6,684 nt of DNA from an uncultured Candidatus Planktophila sp. Its GTDB lineage: Bacteria; Actinomycetota; Actinomycetes; Nanopelagicales; Nanopelagicaceae. Positions within the stretch are counted from its first letter, which is position 1. Each line of letters starts with the position of its first letter. The notes under the pieces were generated by a model that saw only the letters and a list, made by a program, of their open reading frames with translations, ran no database searches and was not told where the DNA came from. The stretch spans positions 1 to 6,684 of the forward strand of contig CALEZA010000066.1 of NCBI GenBank assembly GCA_937927965.1, in the 5' to 3' direction. Shown in pieces: positions 1 through 6,684 of the stretch. Made by a program: the position numbers and the translations under genes.

Positions 1-267
1 CCCTTCATTGAGATTGCGAAGAGTGATGGCTCCACTGGGATTCTGAGAGGCGCGAATATAACTATTAATCCCAATATCAAATGCTGCTCCAGCTTTGCGT
101 AGATCGCCCTCCTTTATTTCAACCCCTTGCGGAATTGGCCGAGCAACGACCCAATATTGAACTTTTCTATGAGCAAAAACCGCAACTGATATTGAAATGA
201 GAATTGATGTGAGAAAGAGAGATATGGCGATGATAAATCTGGGGGTGTGTTTAGCTGTGATCGACAT
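1..267 (-). CDS. SAF-domain membrane-anchored protein (CpaB/RcpC-like), 3' end cut by window edge
   Basis: An open frame of 89 codons starts with ATG at 267 and runs off the left edge. The N-terminus has a short polar, basic stretch, then one long hydrophobic segment at about residues 9-32, typical of a signal anchor with the rest outside the membrane. Next comes VVARPIPQGVEIKEGDLR (residues 40-57), which fits the start of an SAF domain: a beta strand, then a 'P.G..I...DL' turn. The later 'SGAITLRNLNEG' (78-89) matches the 'G..T.R.L..G' part of the same domain. SAF proteins of this layout include CpaB/RcpC, which help assemble Flp/tad pili, but many actinobacterial relatives have no proven role. 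No pilus gene is visible here, so the pilus link is only a family hint. ATG 267 is the only ATG, GTG or TTG in frame after an upstream stop near 360. No good Shine-Dalgarno is visible. Confidence 0.78.
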   Translation of the reverse strand, partial: MSITAKHTPRFIIAISLFLTSILISISVAVFAHRKVQYWVVARPIPQGVEIKEGDLRKAGAAFDIGINSYIRASQNPSGAITLRNLNEG

Positions 268-362
268 GGCAGCAAACTTATCGGCGGCTCTACCTGGATA
301 AATTACTTGTCCACAGTCATTCCAAGGTATGAGAAGAAGTTGGACTCTTTCGCTGATGTATC

Positions 363-379
363 AAGTGAGCACTTCTCAC
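363..379. promoter_or_regulatory. Overlapping inverted repeats in the divergent intergenic region
   Basis: The 125 bp between the two divergent starts (268-392) must hold promoters for both genes, but I see no convincing -35/-10 pair on either strand. The one structured element is AAGTG-AG-CACTT (363-374), overlapped by GTGAG-CACTT-CTCAC (365-379), ending 13 bases before the ATG at 393. It could be a small operator or a leader hairpin. Five-base arms are short enough to arise by chance, so this is a weak call. Confidence 0.22.
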
Positions 380-392
380 CATTCTTTCCGCC

Positions 393-872
393 ATGACAGA
401 GACTTACAACCTCCCCGAGAACTCACGCCCAACCCCATGGGTTCACCCAACCTTGGAGCCAGAAACAGAATTTTCTAGAATTGAAGAAAGGCCCCTCTTT
501 CGCACACCCACTTACTTTGGCGAGCAATTTGCCGTCGATGATCTCCCTCAGCCAACTTCGGCCGCCACACTCCCACTCCTTGATGATTGGATCCCACACC
601 TTGCAACGATGGTTCTAGAAATTTGGGCGGGTAGGCGTCAATCCTTGCAAGTTGCAGATCGTTGCCACCGAGTAATCTTTGCTGAAATTCTTAGAAGAAT
701 CGGCAGCATCGATGAAGTCGGAAGAGTTCGCAGCGTGCACATTAATGAACCATTCGATGGCCTCTGTGAAGCTAGCGTTGTCGTTGCATTTAAGCAGCGC
801 TATAGATCAATGGTGATCAGAGCAGAAGGTATCAATGGCAGATGGATCTGCACAGAGATTGATCTTCTATAA
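393..872 (+). CDS. Rv3235 family protein (function unknown)
   Basis: A 159-residue soluble protein with no signal peptide or membrane segment. The first ~60 residues are rich in Pro, Glu and Thr and probably disordered. The folded part, about 62-159, shows the pattern I associate with the actinobacterial Rv3235 family: a helix ending in 'LEIWAGRR' (75-82), a second helix with 'FAEILRRIG' (96-104), then 'RVRSVHINEPFDGLCEASV' (111-129) and a C-terminal 'RAEGINGRWICTEIDLL' (143-159). Family members usually have 'VRSV.v.EP.DGv.E...V' and a 'GRW.CTa..l' end. No biochemical role is known to me. Members commonly sit close to secA, as here, which suggests but does not prove an envelope or secretion link. 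The gene is convergent with secA, one base between stops, and divergent from the SAF-domain gene. The ATG lacks an evident Shine-Dalgarno. Confidence 0.82.
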   Translation: MTETYNLPENSRPTPWVHPTLEPETEFSRIEERPLFRTPTYFGEQFAVDDLPQPTSAATLPLLDDWIPHLATMVLEIWAGRRQSLQVADRCHRVIFAEILRRIGSIDEVGRVRSVHINEPFDGLCEASVVVAFKQRYRSMVIRAEGINGRWICTEIDLL

Positions 873-873
873 C

Positions 874-3546
874 TTATGCAGCTCCATGGCAACGCTTATA
901 TTTCTTACCCGACCCACATGGGCAAGGGCTATTGCGAGTGACTTCACCTGTTGTCACAGCGCCGTTCTCACCTGGCGCTGTGTATTGAAGCGGAGCAACA
1001 TCTGCAGGCTTCTCAGAAAGTCCCTTTGCAGCGATGGACGATCCATCACCTTCAATTGTGACTTCAACATTAAAGACAAGGCTTGCAAGTTCTTCCTTGA
1101 TTGCATCCATCATCGCTGAGAAAAGCTCATACCCTTCACGCTGATATTCAACGAGAGGATCGCGTTGTGCCATGGCACGAAGTCCGATTCCCTCTTGGAG
1201 ATAATCCATCTCATAGAGGTGCTCACGCCACTTGCGATCTAGTACTGAGAGCAAAACTTTGCGCTCTAGCTCGCGCATAACCTCAACACCCAAAGCTGCT
1301 TCACGCTCGTCATATGCCTTAGCGGCATCGCTAAGAATTCTCTCCTCGAGATAGTCAGCATCGAGTGAACCAATGCCACCGATCTCAGCGAGAAGTTCAT
1401 CTGCTGTGAAGGAGACTGGATAAATCAACTTCAAAGCAGTCCAAAGATCTGCCAAATTCCAATCTTCGCTAAAGCCCTCGGCTGTTGCAGCGCGAACATA
1501 AGCAGAGAGAGTTTCTGAAACGAAATCTTTAACCTGTGAACCAATATCTTCGCCTTCAAGAACTAAGCGACGCTCACCATAGATGACTTCGCGCTGACGA
1601 TTCATCACATCGTCATACTTGAGAACATTTTTACGGATTTCAAAGTTCTGAGCCTCTACTTGAGTCTGAGCTGAACGAATAGCGTTTGAAACCATCTTCG
1701 CTTCAATTGGCTCATCATCAGGAAGACCAGCTGCAGAAAGGAATCTCTCCACTAGCGCTGAATTAAATCGACGCATCAAATCATCTTGAAGTGAGAGATA
1801 GAAGCGTGATTCACCTGGATCGCCTTGGCGACCAGAGCGACCACGAAGCTGATTATCAATACGACGAGATTCATGGCGCTCAGTGCCTAGAACATAAAGT
1901 CCTCCCAGTGCGATAACTTCTTCATGTCCTGTTGCAACTGCAGCTTTTTGCTTTGCAATCTCATCGGCCCATGCTGCTTCGTATTCACGAGGATTATCTA
2001 CAGGAGAGATTCCACGACGCTGAAGTTCAAAGTCAGCCATAAATTCTGGGTTACCACCGAGCATGATGTCAGTACCGCGACCTGCCATATTTGTTGCAAC
2101 TGTTACTGCGCCCTTTACGCCAGCGCGAGCAACGATTGATGCCTCACGCTCATGATGCTTTGCGTTGAGAACCTCATGAGGCACTCCCGCTTTCTTTAGT
2201 AGAGCTGAAAGCTCTTCAGACTTTTCTACGCTCACAGTTCCAACGAGCACTGGCTGACCTTTGCGGTGACGCTCAACAATGTCATGAACCACAGCAGTGA
2301 ACTTTCCAATTTCAGTCTTATAAACCAAATCTGTTTGATCAATTCGCTGCATGGAACGATTTGTTGGAATTGGTACTACGCCAAGCTTATAAATCTGATG
2401 AAATTCAGATGCCTCAGTCATGGCAGTACCTGTCATACCTGAGATAGTTTCATAGAGACGGAAGTAGTTCTGAAGTGTAATTGTCGCAAGGGTCTGATTC
2501 TCATCCTTGATTTCAATGCGCTCTTTAGCTTCTAGTGCTTGGTGGAGACCTTCACTATAACGGCGGCCCGCGAGCATACGGCCTGTGTGCTCATCAACGA
2601 TGAGAAGCTCGCCATTCATCACAACATAATCTTTATCGCGCTTGAAAAGCTCTTTTGCGCGTACTGAATTATTGAGATAACCGATAAGTGTTGTGTTAGC
2701 AGCTTCGTAGAGGTTTTCAATCCCTAGAAGCTCTTCCACTTTTGTCACACCATCTTCGAGAATTCCGATGGTCTTCTTCTTCTCATCGACCTCGTAGTGA
2801 ACATCTCTCTGAAGCTTGCCCGCAATATTTGCAAACTCCACATACCACTTAGTTGCCTTGTCAGCAGGTCCGCTGATGATCAAAGGTGTTCGAGCTTCAT
2901 CAATCAAAATCGAGTCAACTTCGTCTACTACAGCAAAGAAGTGATCTCTCTGAACACACTCTTCTAAAGACCATGCCATATTGTCGCGAAGGTAATCAAA
3001 ACCAAATTCGTTATTTGTTCCATAGGTGATGTCAGCGGCATATGCTGTGCGGCGCTGAGCTGGAGTCATGCTGTTGAGAATGACACCAACAGATAATCCT
3101 AAGAATCGATGGATGCGACCCATCCACTCACTATCGCGCTCTGCGAGATAGTCATTGACTGTAACCACATGTACTCCACGACCTGCAAGTGCATTTAGGT
3201 AAGAAGGAAGTGTTGCAACAAGAGTCTTACCTTCACCAGTACGCATTTCTGCGATATTGCCTTGGTGAAGTGCTGCTCCACCCATTAATTGAACATCGTA
3301 ATGGCGCTGACCGAGTGTGCGCTTTGCTGCTTCTCGAACAACAGCAAAGGCTTCAGGAAGAAGGTCATCGAGAGTCTCACCCTTTGCAAGGCGAGCTTTA
3401 AATTCATCAGTCTTCGCACGAAGGGCTTCATCAGAAAGTGGTGCGATAGATGCCTCAAAAGAGTTGACTTGGTCAACGATTTTGCTGAGGTCGCGAAGGA
3501 TCTTTCCTTCGCCTGCACGCATAATCCGATCTAAAAGCTTGGCCAT
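874..3546 (-). CDS. secA: Preprotein translocase ATPase SecA
   Basis: An 890-residue ATPase motor that binds preproteins and drives them through the SecYEG channel. Visible features in order: '[12 protein letters not shown]' (79-90) before the nucleotide site, Walker A GEGKT (104-108), '[21 protein letters not shown]' split by the DEAD-like D208-E209 Walker B, '[10 protein letters not shown]' (366-375), the second motor domain with '[17 protein letters not shown]' (484-500) and '[20 protein letters not shown]' (566-585) carrying the arginine-finger region, then the helical scaffold with '[15 protein letters not shown]'. A linker (about 835-870) leads to a C-terminal zinc-binding SEC-C motif with C875, C877, C886 and H887. 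Length is normal for the family and nothing is broken. I chose ATG 3546 ([15 protein letters not shown]) over a codon nine residues upstream, because it has a Shine-Dalgarno and matches usual SecA N-termini. The gene lies 33 bases after comF. In many actinobacteria hpf sits in that gap. Confidence 0.98.
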   Translation of the reverse strand: MAKLLDRIMRAGEGKILRDLSKIVDQVNSFEASIAPLSDEALRAKTDEFKARLAKGETLDDLLPEAFAVVREAAKRTLGQRHYDVQLMGGAALHQGNIAEMRTGEGKTLVATLPSYLNALAGRGVHVVTVNDYLAERDSEWMGRIHRFLGLSVGVILNSMTPAQRRTAYAADITYGTNNEFGFDYLRDNMAWSLEECVQRDHFFAVVDEVDSILIDEARTPLIISGPADKATKWYVEFANIAGKLQRDVHYEVDEKKKTIGILEDGVTKVEELLGIENLYEAANTTLIGYLNNSVRAKELFKRDKDYVVMNGELLIVDEHTGRMLAGRRYSEGLHQALEAKERIEIKDENQTLATITLQNYFRLYETISGMTGTAMTEASEFHQIYKLGVVPIPTNRSMQRIDQTDLVYKTEIGKFTAVVHDIVERHRKGQPVLVGTVSVEKSEELSALLKKAGVPHEVLNAKHHEREASIVARAGVKGAVTVATNMAGRGTDIMLGGNPEFMADFELQRRGISPVDNPREYEAAWADEIAKQKAAVATGHEEVIALGGLYVLGTERHESRRIDNQLRGRSGRQGDPGESRFYLSLQDDLMRRFNSALVERFLSAAGLPDDEPIEAKMVSNAIRSAQTQVEAQNFEIRKNVLKYDDVMNRQREVIYGERRLVLEGEDIGSQVKDFVSETLSAYVRAATAEGFSEDWNLADLWTALKLIYPVSFTADELLAEIGGIGSLDADYLEERILSDAAKAYDEREAALGVEVMRELERKVLLSVLDRKWREHLYEMDYLQEGIGLRAMAQRDPLVEYQREGYELFSAMMDAIKEELASLVFNVEVTIEGDGSSIAAKGLSEKPADVAPLQYTAPGENGAVTTGEVTRNSPCPCGSGKKYKRCHGAA
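955..982. repeat. Perfect 9-bp inverted repeat within the 3' part of secA
   Basis: CACAGCGCC (955-963) and GGCGCTGTG (974-982) are exact reverse complements around a ten-base loop, with a possible G-T wobble pair extending the stem. The stem is GC-rich in an A+T-rich setting. It lies in codons for SecA residues about 855-864, the variable linker before the zinc motif, and 82 bases past the stop of the convergent Rv3235-family gene. No T-run follows on either strand, so it is not a textbook intrinsic terminator. A second weaker dyad, GTGAC (938-942) with GTCAC (953-957), shares one arm and would be an alternative fold. Confidence 0.6.
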
Positions 3547-3555
3547 GTACGAGTT

Positions 3556-3561
3556 ACCTTT
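3556..3561 (-). promoter_or_regulatory. Ribosome binding site of secA
   Basis: On the minus strand the sequence reads AAAGGT, ten bases from AGG to the ATG at 3546. It is the clearest Shine-Dalgarno in the window and supports the shorter SecA start. The possible start at 3573 would place this site inside the coding region. Confidence 0.6.
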
Positions 3562-3579
3562 CGGGTGGTCCAACGGGTC

Positions 3580-4254
3580 CTATCGTAGGGGTTTGGCAAC
3601 GAAGGCTGTGACGCCTCCAGAAACCTCAATTCCCGCATATCTCAAGGCCCGAGCCGCTTCTAGAAGGGTGGCACCTGTCGTTACTAGGTCATCGATGAGC
3701 AGGGCTCGTGAGTTCTCAGCCACCCTATCTCTGTCCTCTACAACCAAGGCTCCATCCAGATTATTCCTTCTGCCGCTCCTGGCGAGTGAGCTTTGATCTC
3801 TCACAATTCGCCCATGGCGCAAAAGAGAGATTGTGGGTAGGCAGTGTTGATTGCCCACCGATGCAGCAATCTCCGAGATATAGCTTCGCCCTCTCTTTCT
3901 ATTCATTGAAGGACGAGATGGAATCGGCAGAAGAAAATCTGCCTCATATTTATCTAAGAAAAAAGAGAGTGAATGCCCCAAGAGTTCTCTAATCACACTA
4001 TCTGCCGAAGTGATGTGGGATTCCTTTGATGCAAGAAGAATTGATGATGCAATTGGTGAATAAGAAGTTGCAGAGATGACAATCAATGAAAAGCCCGAAT
4101 TCGAAGGAAAGATAGTTTTGATATGGGAAGGTTTCATCTCATTGCTGCATTTTTCGCAGAGATGCAATCCAAGAATTCCGCATGCAACACATCTACTCGG
4201 AAAGACAAGTTCACTTAAAGAGGTAAGTATTTTCACCGCTTTATCGTGCAGCAA
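3580..4254 (-). CDS. comF: ComF family phosphoribosyltransferase-like protein
   Basis: A 224-residue ComF/GntX-type protein. The N-terminus has a four-cysteine zinc-binding knuckle after 'LVFPSR': C22, C25, C33, C36. The middle has 'FLLPIPSRPSMNRKRGRS' (107-124), the usual 'vPvP....r...RG.n' element, and 'RDQSSLARSGRRNNLDGAL' (152-170), the usual 'R.Q..L....R..Nl.gA' element. The PRPP loop is 'ALLIDDLVTTGATL' (184-197) with the acidic pair D188-D189. In competent bacteria ComF proteins act in processing incoming single-stranded DNA; in this organism the role is unproven and no other competence gene is visible. The start is uncertain: TTG 4254, inside a run of six T and without a Shine-Dalgarno, gives the length listed. 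GTG 4236, six codons later, would give MKILTSLSELVFPSRC and is equally credible. The gene begins just after mtrB; lpqB normally lies between them in mycobacteria. Confidence 0.9.
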   Translation of the reverse strand: MLHDKAVKILTSLSELVFPSRCVACGILGLHLCEKCSNEMKPSHIKTIFPSNSGFSLIVISATSYSPIASSILLASKESHITSADSVIRELLGHSLSFFLDKYEADFLLPIPSRPSMNRKRGRSYISEIAASVGNQHCLPTISLLRHGRIVRDQSSLARSGRRNNLDGALVVEDRDRVAENSRALLIDDLVTTGATLLEAARALRYAGIEVSGGVTAFVAKPLR

Positions 4255-4267
4255 AAAAGCAATCAGA

Positions 4268-5836
4268 TTATTGGAGGAAGTGCTCCTGGTGGAAATCAGC
4301 TGGAGCTGGCTTCAATGGACGCGATTGAAGTGCCTCCCCCGCTACGCGAGGTAATGTGAGGACGAAGTGAGCGCCCTTACCAGGTCTTCCCCATGCATCC
4401 AGCTCTCCATTGTGGAGTCGCGCATCTTCCAGAGCGATTGATAACCCAAGACCTGTTCCACCTCTTGTGCGAGCACGAGATGGATCTGCTCTCCAGAATC
4501 GGTCAAAGACTCTAATCAAGGAAGATTCATCAAGACCTGTTCCATAGTCTCGCACTCCGACAGAAACCTCAGTTTCAGTAGAGACAACTGTGACTTCAAT
4601 AGGTGTTCCATCGCAATGATCTAAAGCATTTGAGAGCAGATTTCTCATAATGCGCTCAACTCGTCGCATATCAGCTTTGATTCTAACCACGGAATCATCG
4701 GATTTTGTAGAGATTCCTGAAGTTTTTTCATCACCATCTATACCAAGATCTTGAACGCATCTTTTGATCAAGACAATCAGATCAAAATCAACAGGCTCCA
4801 GAACAGCAACCTCAGCATCAAAGCGGCTCACCTCCAGAAGGTCCTCAAGCAACCGCTCAAAGCGATCGAGCTGAGCAACAAGAAGTTCAGCACTTCGTGA
4901 TACTGGAGCTTCAAATCCGCTTCTGTTGTTATAGATGACCTCTGAGGCCATTCGGAGCGTGGTGAGAGGGGTTCTTAGTTCGTGAGAGACATCAGATACA
5001 AATCTGTGCTGAACGCGGGATAAGTTCTCAAGTCTGGAAATCTGGCGTTCAATTGATTCAGCCATATCATTAAAGGAAATAGCAAGCGTTGCCAACTCAT
5101 CTTTTGAGGTGATGGGCAGTCGTAAATCAAATCTACCTTGGGTAAATTGCTTTGCCACGCTTGCCGCTTGGCGAACAGGACGAACAACTTGGCGCACCAC
5201 TAGATAAGTGATGAGTGCGATGAGGAAGATCAGAGCAAAACCTGTCACAAGAAGTGAGTTTTGAATTAATGAGATAGTTGATGCTTGATTGGCAAGCGAA
5301 AACACCACATACATCTCATAGCGTCCGCCACCAGGAATATCTATCCGATTACCAACAAAGAGAGAGTCAACTGGATCTCCTGTTGCATATGTGAGAGTTC
5401 CGTATTCGTAATGAAGAGAAGAATCCTTCTGAATATTTGTGCGAAGGCTCTGTGGAATGGAGGATATTTCAGAGCTATTCGAAGACATTTCATAGCTCAC
5501 GGAAGATTTCTTTGTTGAGGGAGTCTTTACGAAAATTACTTCTCTTCTCTGTTCTTTAATTCCTTGAGTTGTCGCCTCCACCACAATTTCTGCCAAGACT
5601 TTCTTTCTCTCGGCAGATGAGACCCCTTGAGAGATTAAGAGCTGGTACTGCGCGTTAAAGAATGCCAGACGCGCCTCTGCAATAGATGAACTCAGGTTTA
5701 CCGATCTAATACCTGCAGAAAGCCTTGAATCAAGGGCTGAACCTGCAAGCCACACGACTCCAAGAGAGAGGAGGACTGTTGAGGTAATGACCTTTGCTGC
5801 AATGGAGCGTTGAAAGGCTAGGCGTAATTTGCCCAT
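4268..5836 (-). CDS. mtrB: MtrB-like membrane sensor histidine kinase
   Basis: A 522-residue sensor kinase, partner of the adjacent MtrA. Residues about 15-34 form the first membrane helix, 35-190 an extracellular sensor domain with a Ser-rich middle (107-140), and about 193-214 the second helix. A HAMP linker follows (about 215-267, 'VVRPVRQAASVAKQFTQGRFDLRL'). The dimerisation domain has the H box 'SDVSHELRTPLTTLRM' with phospho-accepting H285. The ATP domain has the N box 'RNLLSNALDH' (N403), G1 'VRDYGTGLD', F box 'FDRFWRAD' (444-451) and G2 'GGTGLGLSIAL'. All catalytic boxes are intact. Its H-box sequence and its place directly after mtrA support MtrB rather than a generic kinase. I chose ATG 5836 (MGKLRLAFQRS), one base after the mtrA stop as TGAGATG, suggesting coupled translation. 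A GTG at 5872 would extend it 12 residues into mtrA and has no better ribosome site. Confidence 0.93.
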   Translation of the reverse strand: MGKLRLAFQRSIAAKVITSTVLLSLGVVWLAGSALDSRLSAGIRSVNLSSSIAEARLAFFNAQYQLLISQGVSSAERKKVLAEIVVEATTQGIKEQRREVIFVKTPSTKKSSVSYEMSSNSSEISSIPQSLRTNIQKDSSLHYEYGTLTYATGDPVDSLFVGNRIDIPGGGRYEMYVVFSLANQASTISLIQNSLLVTGFALIFLIALITYLVVRQVVRPVRQAASVAKQFTQGRFDLRLPITSKDELATLAISFNDMAESIERQISRLENLSRVQHRFVSDVSHELRTPLTTLRMASEVIYNNRSGFEAPVSRSAELLVAQLDRFERLLEDLLEVSRFDAEVAVLEPVDFDLIVLIKRCVQDLGIDGDEKTSGISTKSDDSVVRIKADMRRVERIMRNLLSNALDHCDGTPIEVTVVSTETEVSVGVRDYGTGLDESSLIRVFDRFWRADPSRARTRGGTGLGLSIALEDARLHNGELDAWGRPGKGAHFVLTLPRVAGEALQSRPLKPAPADFHQEHFLQ

Positions 5837-5837
5837 C

Positions 5838-6518
5838 TCAGGACTGGCCGCCCGCCTTATAACCAACTCCACGAATCGTCAGAACAATCTCTGGATGTTC
5901 TGGATCGTGTTCAATTTTGGATCGAAGTCGCTGAACATGCACATTCACCAATCGAGTATCGGTTGAATGGCGATAACCCCACACTTCGCTAAGGAGCGCG
6001 TCGCGAGTGAAGACTCGACCTGGATCTTTAGCAAGGGCAACCAATAGGTCAAACTCTAAACGAGTGAGTGTGATTACCTGTGAACCTCTGTGAACTTCAT
6101 GCGCTGTCACATCGATAGTCAGATCACCTATGGTGAGGACACCTGTGACATCTGCATTGGTGCGACGAAGTCGAGCTCGTATTCTTGCTACAAGCTCGAC
6201 TTCGTTCTTAAACGGCTTCTCCATATAGTCATCTGCACCTGCTTCGAGCCCTGCAACAACATCGCGGGTCTCACCTTTAGCGCTTAACATGACGATTGGA
6301 ACCATTGATTCCTTACGAATCAATTTACATACTTCAATGCCATCAATTCCTGGAAGCATCACATCGAGCAGAATTAAGTCTGGAGGATTATTTCTAAATG
6401 CCTCCAAAGCCTCATCTCCACGATTGACGAGATCTACATCAAAGCCAGCGCCTGTGAGAACAATCCCAAGCATCTCCGCTAGATCTAGAGTGTCATCGAC
6501 TACCAGGATGCGGGGCAT
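5838..6518 (-). CDS. mtrA: MtrA-like response regulator (OmpR/PhoB family)
   Basis: A 226-residue DNA-binding response regulator. The receiver domain (1-118) has the acidic pair D8-D9, phospho-accepting D52 in 'LILLDVMLPGIDG', switch residue S79 in 'VMLSAKGETRD' and K101 in 'DDYMEKPF'. The winged-helix output domain (about 126-222) has 'LTRLEFDLLVALAKDPGRVFT', 'LLSEVWGYRHSTDTRLVNVH' split across the recognition region, and ends 'IRGVGYKAG'. The 'LEFDLL' start of the output domain, the 'GYRHSTDTRLVNVHVQRLR' recognition helix and the 'RGVGYKAG' tail are strongly MtrA-like. In actinobacteria MtrA controls cell-wall, division and osmoprotection genes and couples them to replication. The ATG directly abuts the ahcY stop codon (TAAATG), so its translation probably depends on that of ahcY. 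A GGGAG at 6531-6535 lies 12 bases upstream, inside ahcY. Confidence 0.95.
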   Translation of the reverse strand: MPRILVVDDTLDLAEMLGIVLTGAGFDVDLVNRGDEALEAFRNNPPDLILLDVMLPGIDGIEVCKLIRKESMVPIVMLSAKGETRDVVAGLEAGADDYMEKPFKNEVELVARIRARLRRTNADVTGVLTIGDLTIDVTAHEVHRGSQVITLTRLEFDLLVALAKDPGRVFTRDALLSEVWGYRHSTDTRLVNVHVQRLRSKIEHDPEHPEIVLTIRGVGYKAGGQS

Positions 6519-6684
6519 TTATGAACCGTGCTCCCAAGAGTTGAGGTAGAGCTCTTGTGCTGGTGTGAGTGAATCAATTTCGCCACCCATTGACTTGAGC
6601 TTGAGTGATGCAACTTCCTTGTCGATGTATGAAGGAACTTCATGAACGCCTGGTGTGAGGTTCTTTGCTTCCTTCACAAGATAC
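6519..6684 (-). CDS. ahcY: Adenosylhomocysteinase, C-terminal end only
   Basis: The last 54 codons and stop of a gene that enters from the right edge. The protein end reads 'LTPGVHEVPSYIDKEVASLK', then 'LKSMGGEIDSLTPAQ' and 'ELYLNSWEHGS'. This fits S-adenosylhomocysteine hydrolase, which splits S-adenosylhomocysteine into adenosine and homocysteine and so relieves product inhibition of methyltransferases. The 'GV..vP..iD..vA.lkL...G..id.LT..Q..YL.SWe.G' pattern is typical of the family's end. It is the short tail seen in archaeal- and Thermotoga-type enzymes. The longer tail ending in a '.DHYRY' motif, found in human and mycobacterial SahH, is missing. The position before mtrA matches the mycobacterial neighbourhood. 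Only about an eighth of the gene is visible, so catalytic residues cannot be checked. Confidence 0.85.
   Translation of the reverse strand, partial: YLVKEAKNLTPGVHEVPSYIDKEVASLKLKSMGGEIDSLTPAQELYLNSWEHGS

Noticed and set aside
268..392. Promoter candidates such as TTGGAA ... TTTATC (minus strand, 325-297) and TTGGAC near 340 (plus strand)
   Set aside because: The -35 boxes are fair, but matching -10 boxes at proper spacing are poor, so I could not support a promoter call on either strand.
938..957. GTGAC/GTCAC pair considered as an MtrA-binding site
   Set aside because: MtrA sites are described as direct repeats of a GTCAC-like motif in promoters. This is an inverted pair with a ten-base spacer inside secA, so it is better seen as an alternative fold of the neighbouring hairpin.
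835..1119. A 94-codon plus-strand frame overlapping the end of the Rv3235-family gene and the 3' end of secA
   Set aside because: It has no recognisable domain, an odd Cys-rich composition and lies opposite the conserved SecA C-terminus, including its zinc motif.
3289..3796. Long open frames on the plus strand opposite the secA start and comF end, up to 159 codons
   Set aside because: They lie antisense to two clearly recognised genes, and their products are rich in Ser, Arg and Ala without any recognisable domain, as expected for shadow frames.
4253..4286. Possible intrinsic terminator between mtrB and comF: GGAG/CTCC dyad and a run of six T on the minus strand
   Set aside because: The stem is only four pairs and about 14 bases separate it from the T-run, so it does not form a terminator. 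The genes more likely read through.
1..6684. A mobile element, CRISPR array, defence system, tRNA or other RNA gene
   Set aside because: I saw no transposase or integrase, terminal repeats, regularly spaced repeats or tRNA-like folds. The genes are conserved housekeeping and regulatory genes in an actinobacterial order.

Overview
The window looks like chromosomal DNA from a genome-streamlined, A+T-rich actinobacterium, most likely a freshwater acI-type lineage (Nanopelagicales, such as Planktophila). The reasons are the actinobacterial mtrA-mtrB ... comF ... secA gene order, an Rv3235-family gene beside secA, base composition well below typical high-G+C actinobacteria by eye, and extremely tight gene packing. 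The lineage is an inference; the gene order is seen directly.

Layout, left to right. Positions 1-267 (minus strand) hold the 5' part of a membrane-anchored SAF-domain (CpaB-like) gene that runs off the left edge. A 125-bp divergent intergenic region (268-392) follows, with small overlapping inverted repeats near its right end. An Rv3235-family gene (393-872, plus strand) runs tail to tail into secA, with one base between the stop codons. The remaining genes are all on the minus strand and are transcribed right to left: ahcY (C-terminal end only, entering from the right edge), mtrA, mtrB, comF and secA. Gaps between them are 0, 1, about 13 and 33 bases, so they plausibly form one transcription unit.

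The genes cover methyl-cycle housekeeping (AhcY), an envelope and cell-division-linked two-component system (MtrB sensor kinase, MtrA response regulator), a ComF-type phosphoribosyltransferase-fold protein and the Sec translocase motor SecA. In Mycobacterium tuberculosis the corresponding run is sahH-tmk-mtrA-mtrB-lpqB-Rv3243c-comF-hpf-secA1. Here tmk, lpqB, the Rv3243c position and hpf are absent, so the locus is a compacted version of the conserved cluster.

No RNA gene, mobile element, CRISPR array or novel multi-gene system is visible. The most notable non-coding signal is a perfect 9-bp inverted repeat at 955-982, inside the linker-coding part of secA and just downstream of the convergent Rv3235-family gene. 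No stretch over 300 bases lacks a gene.
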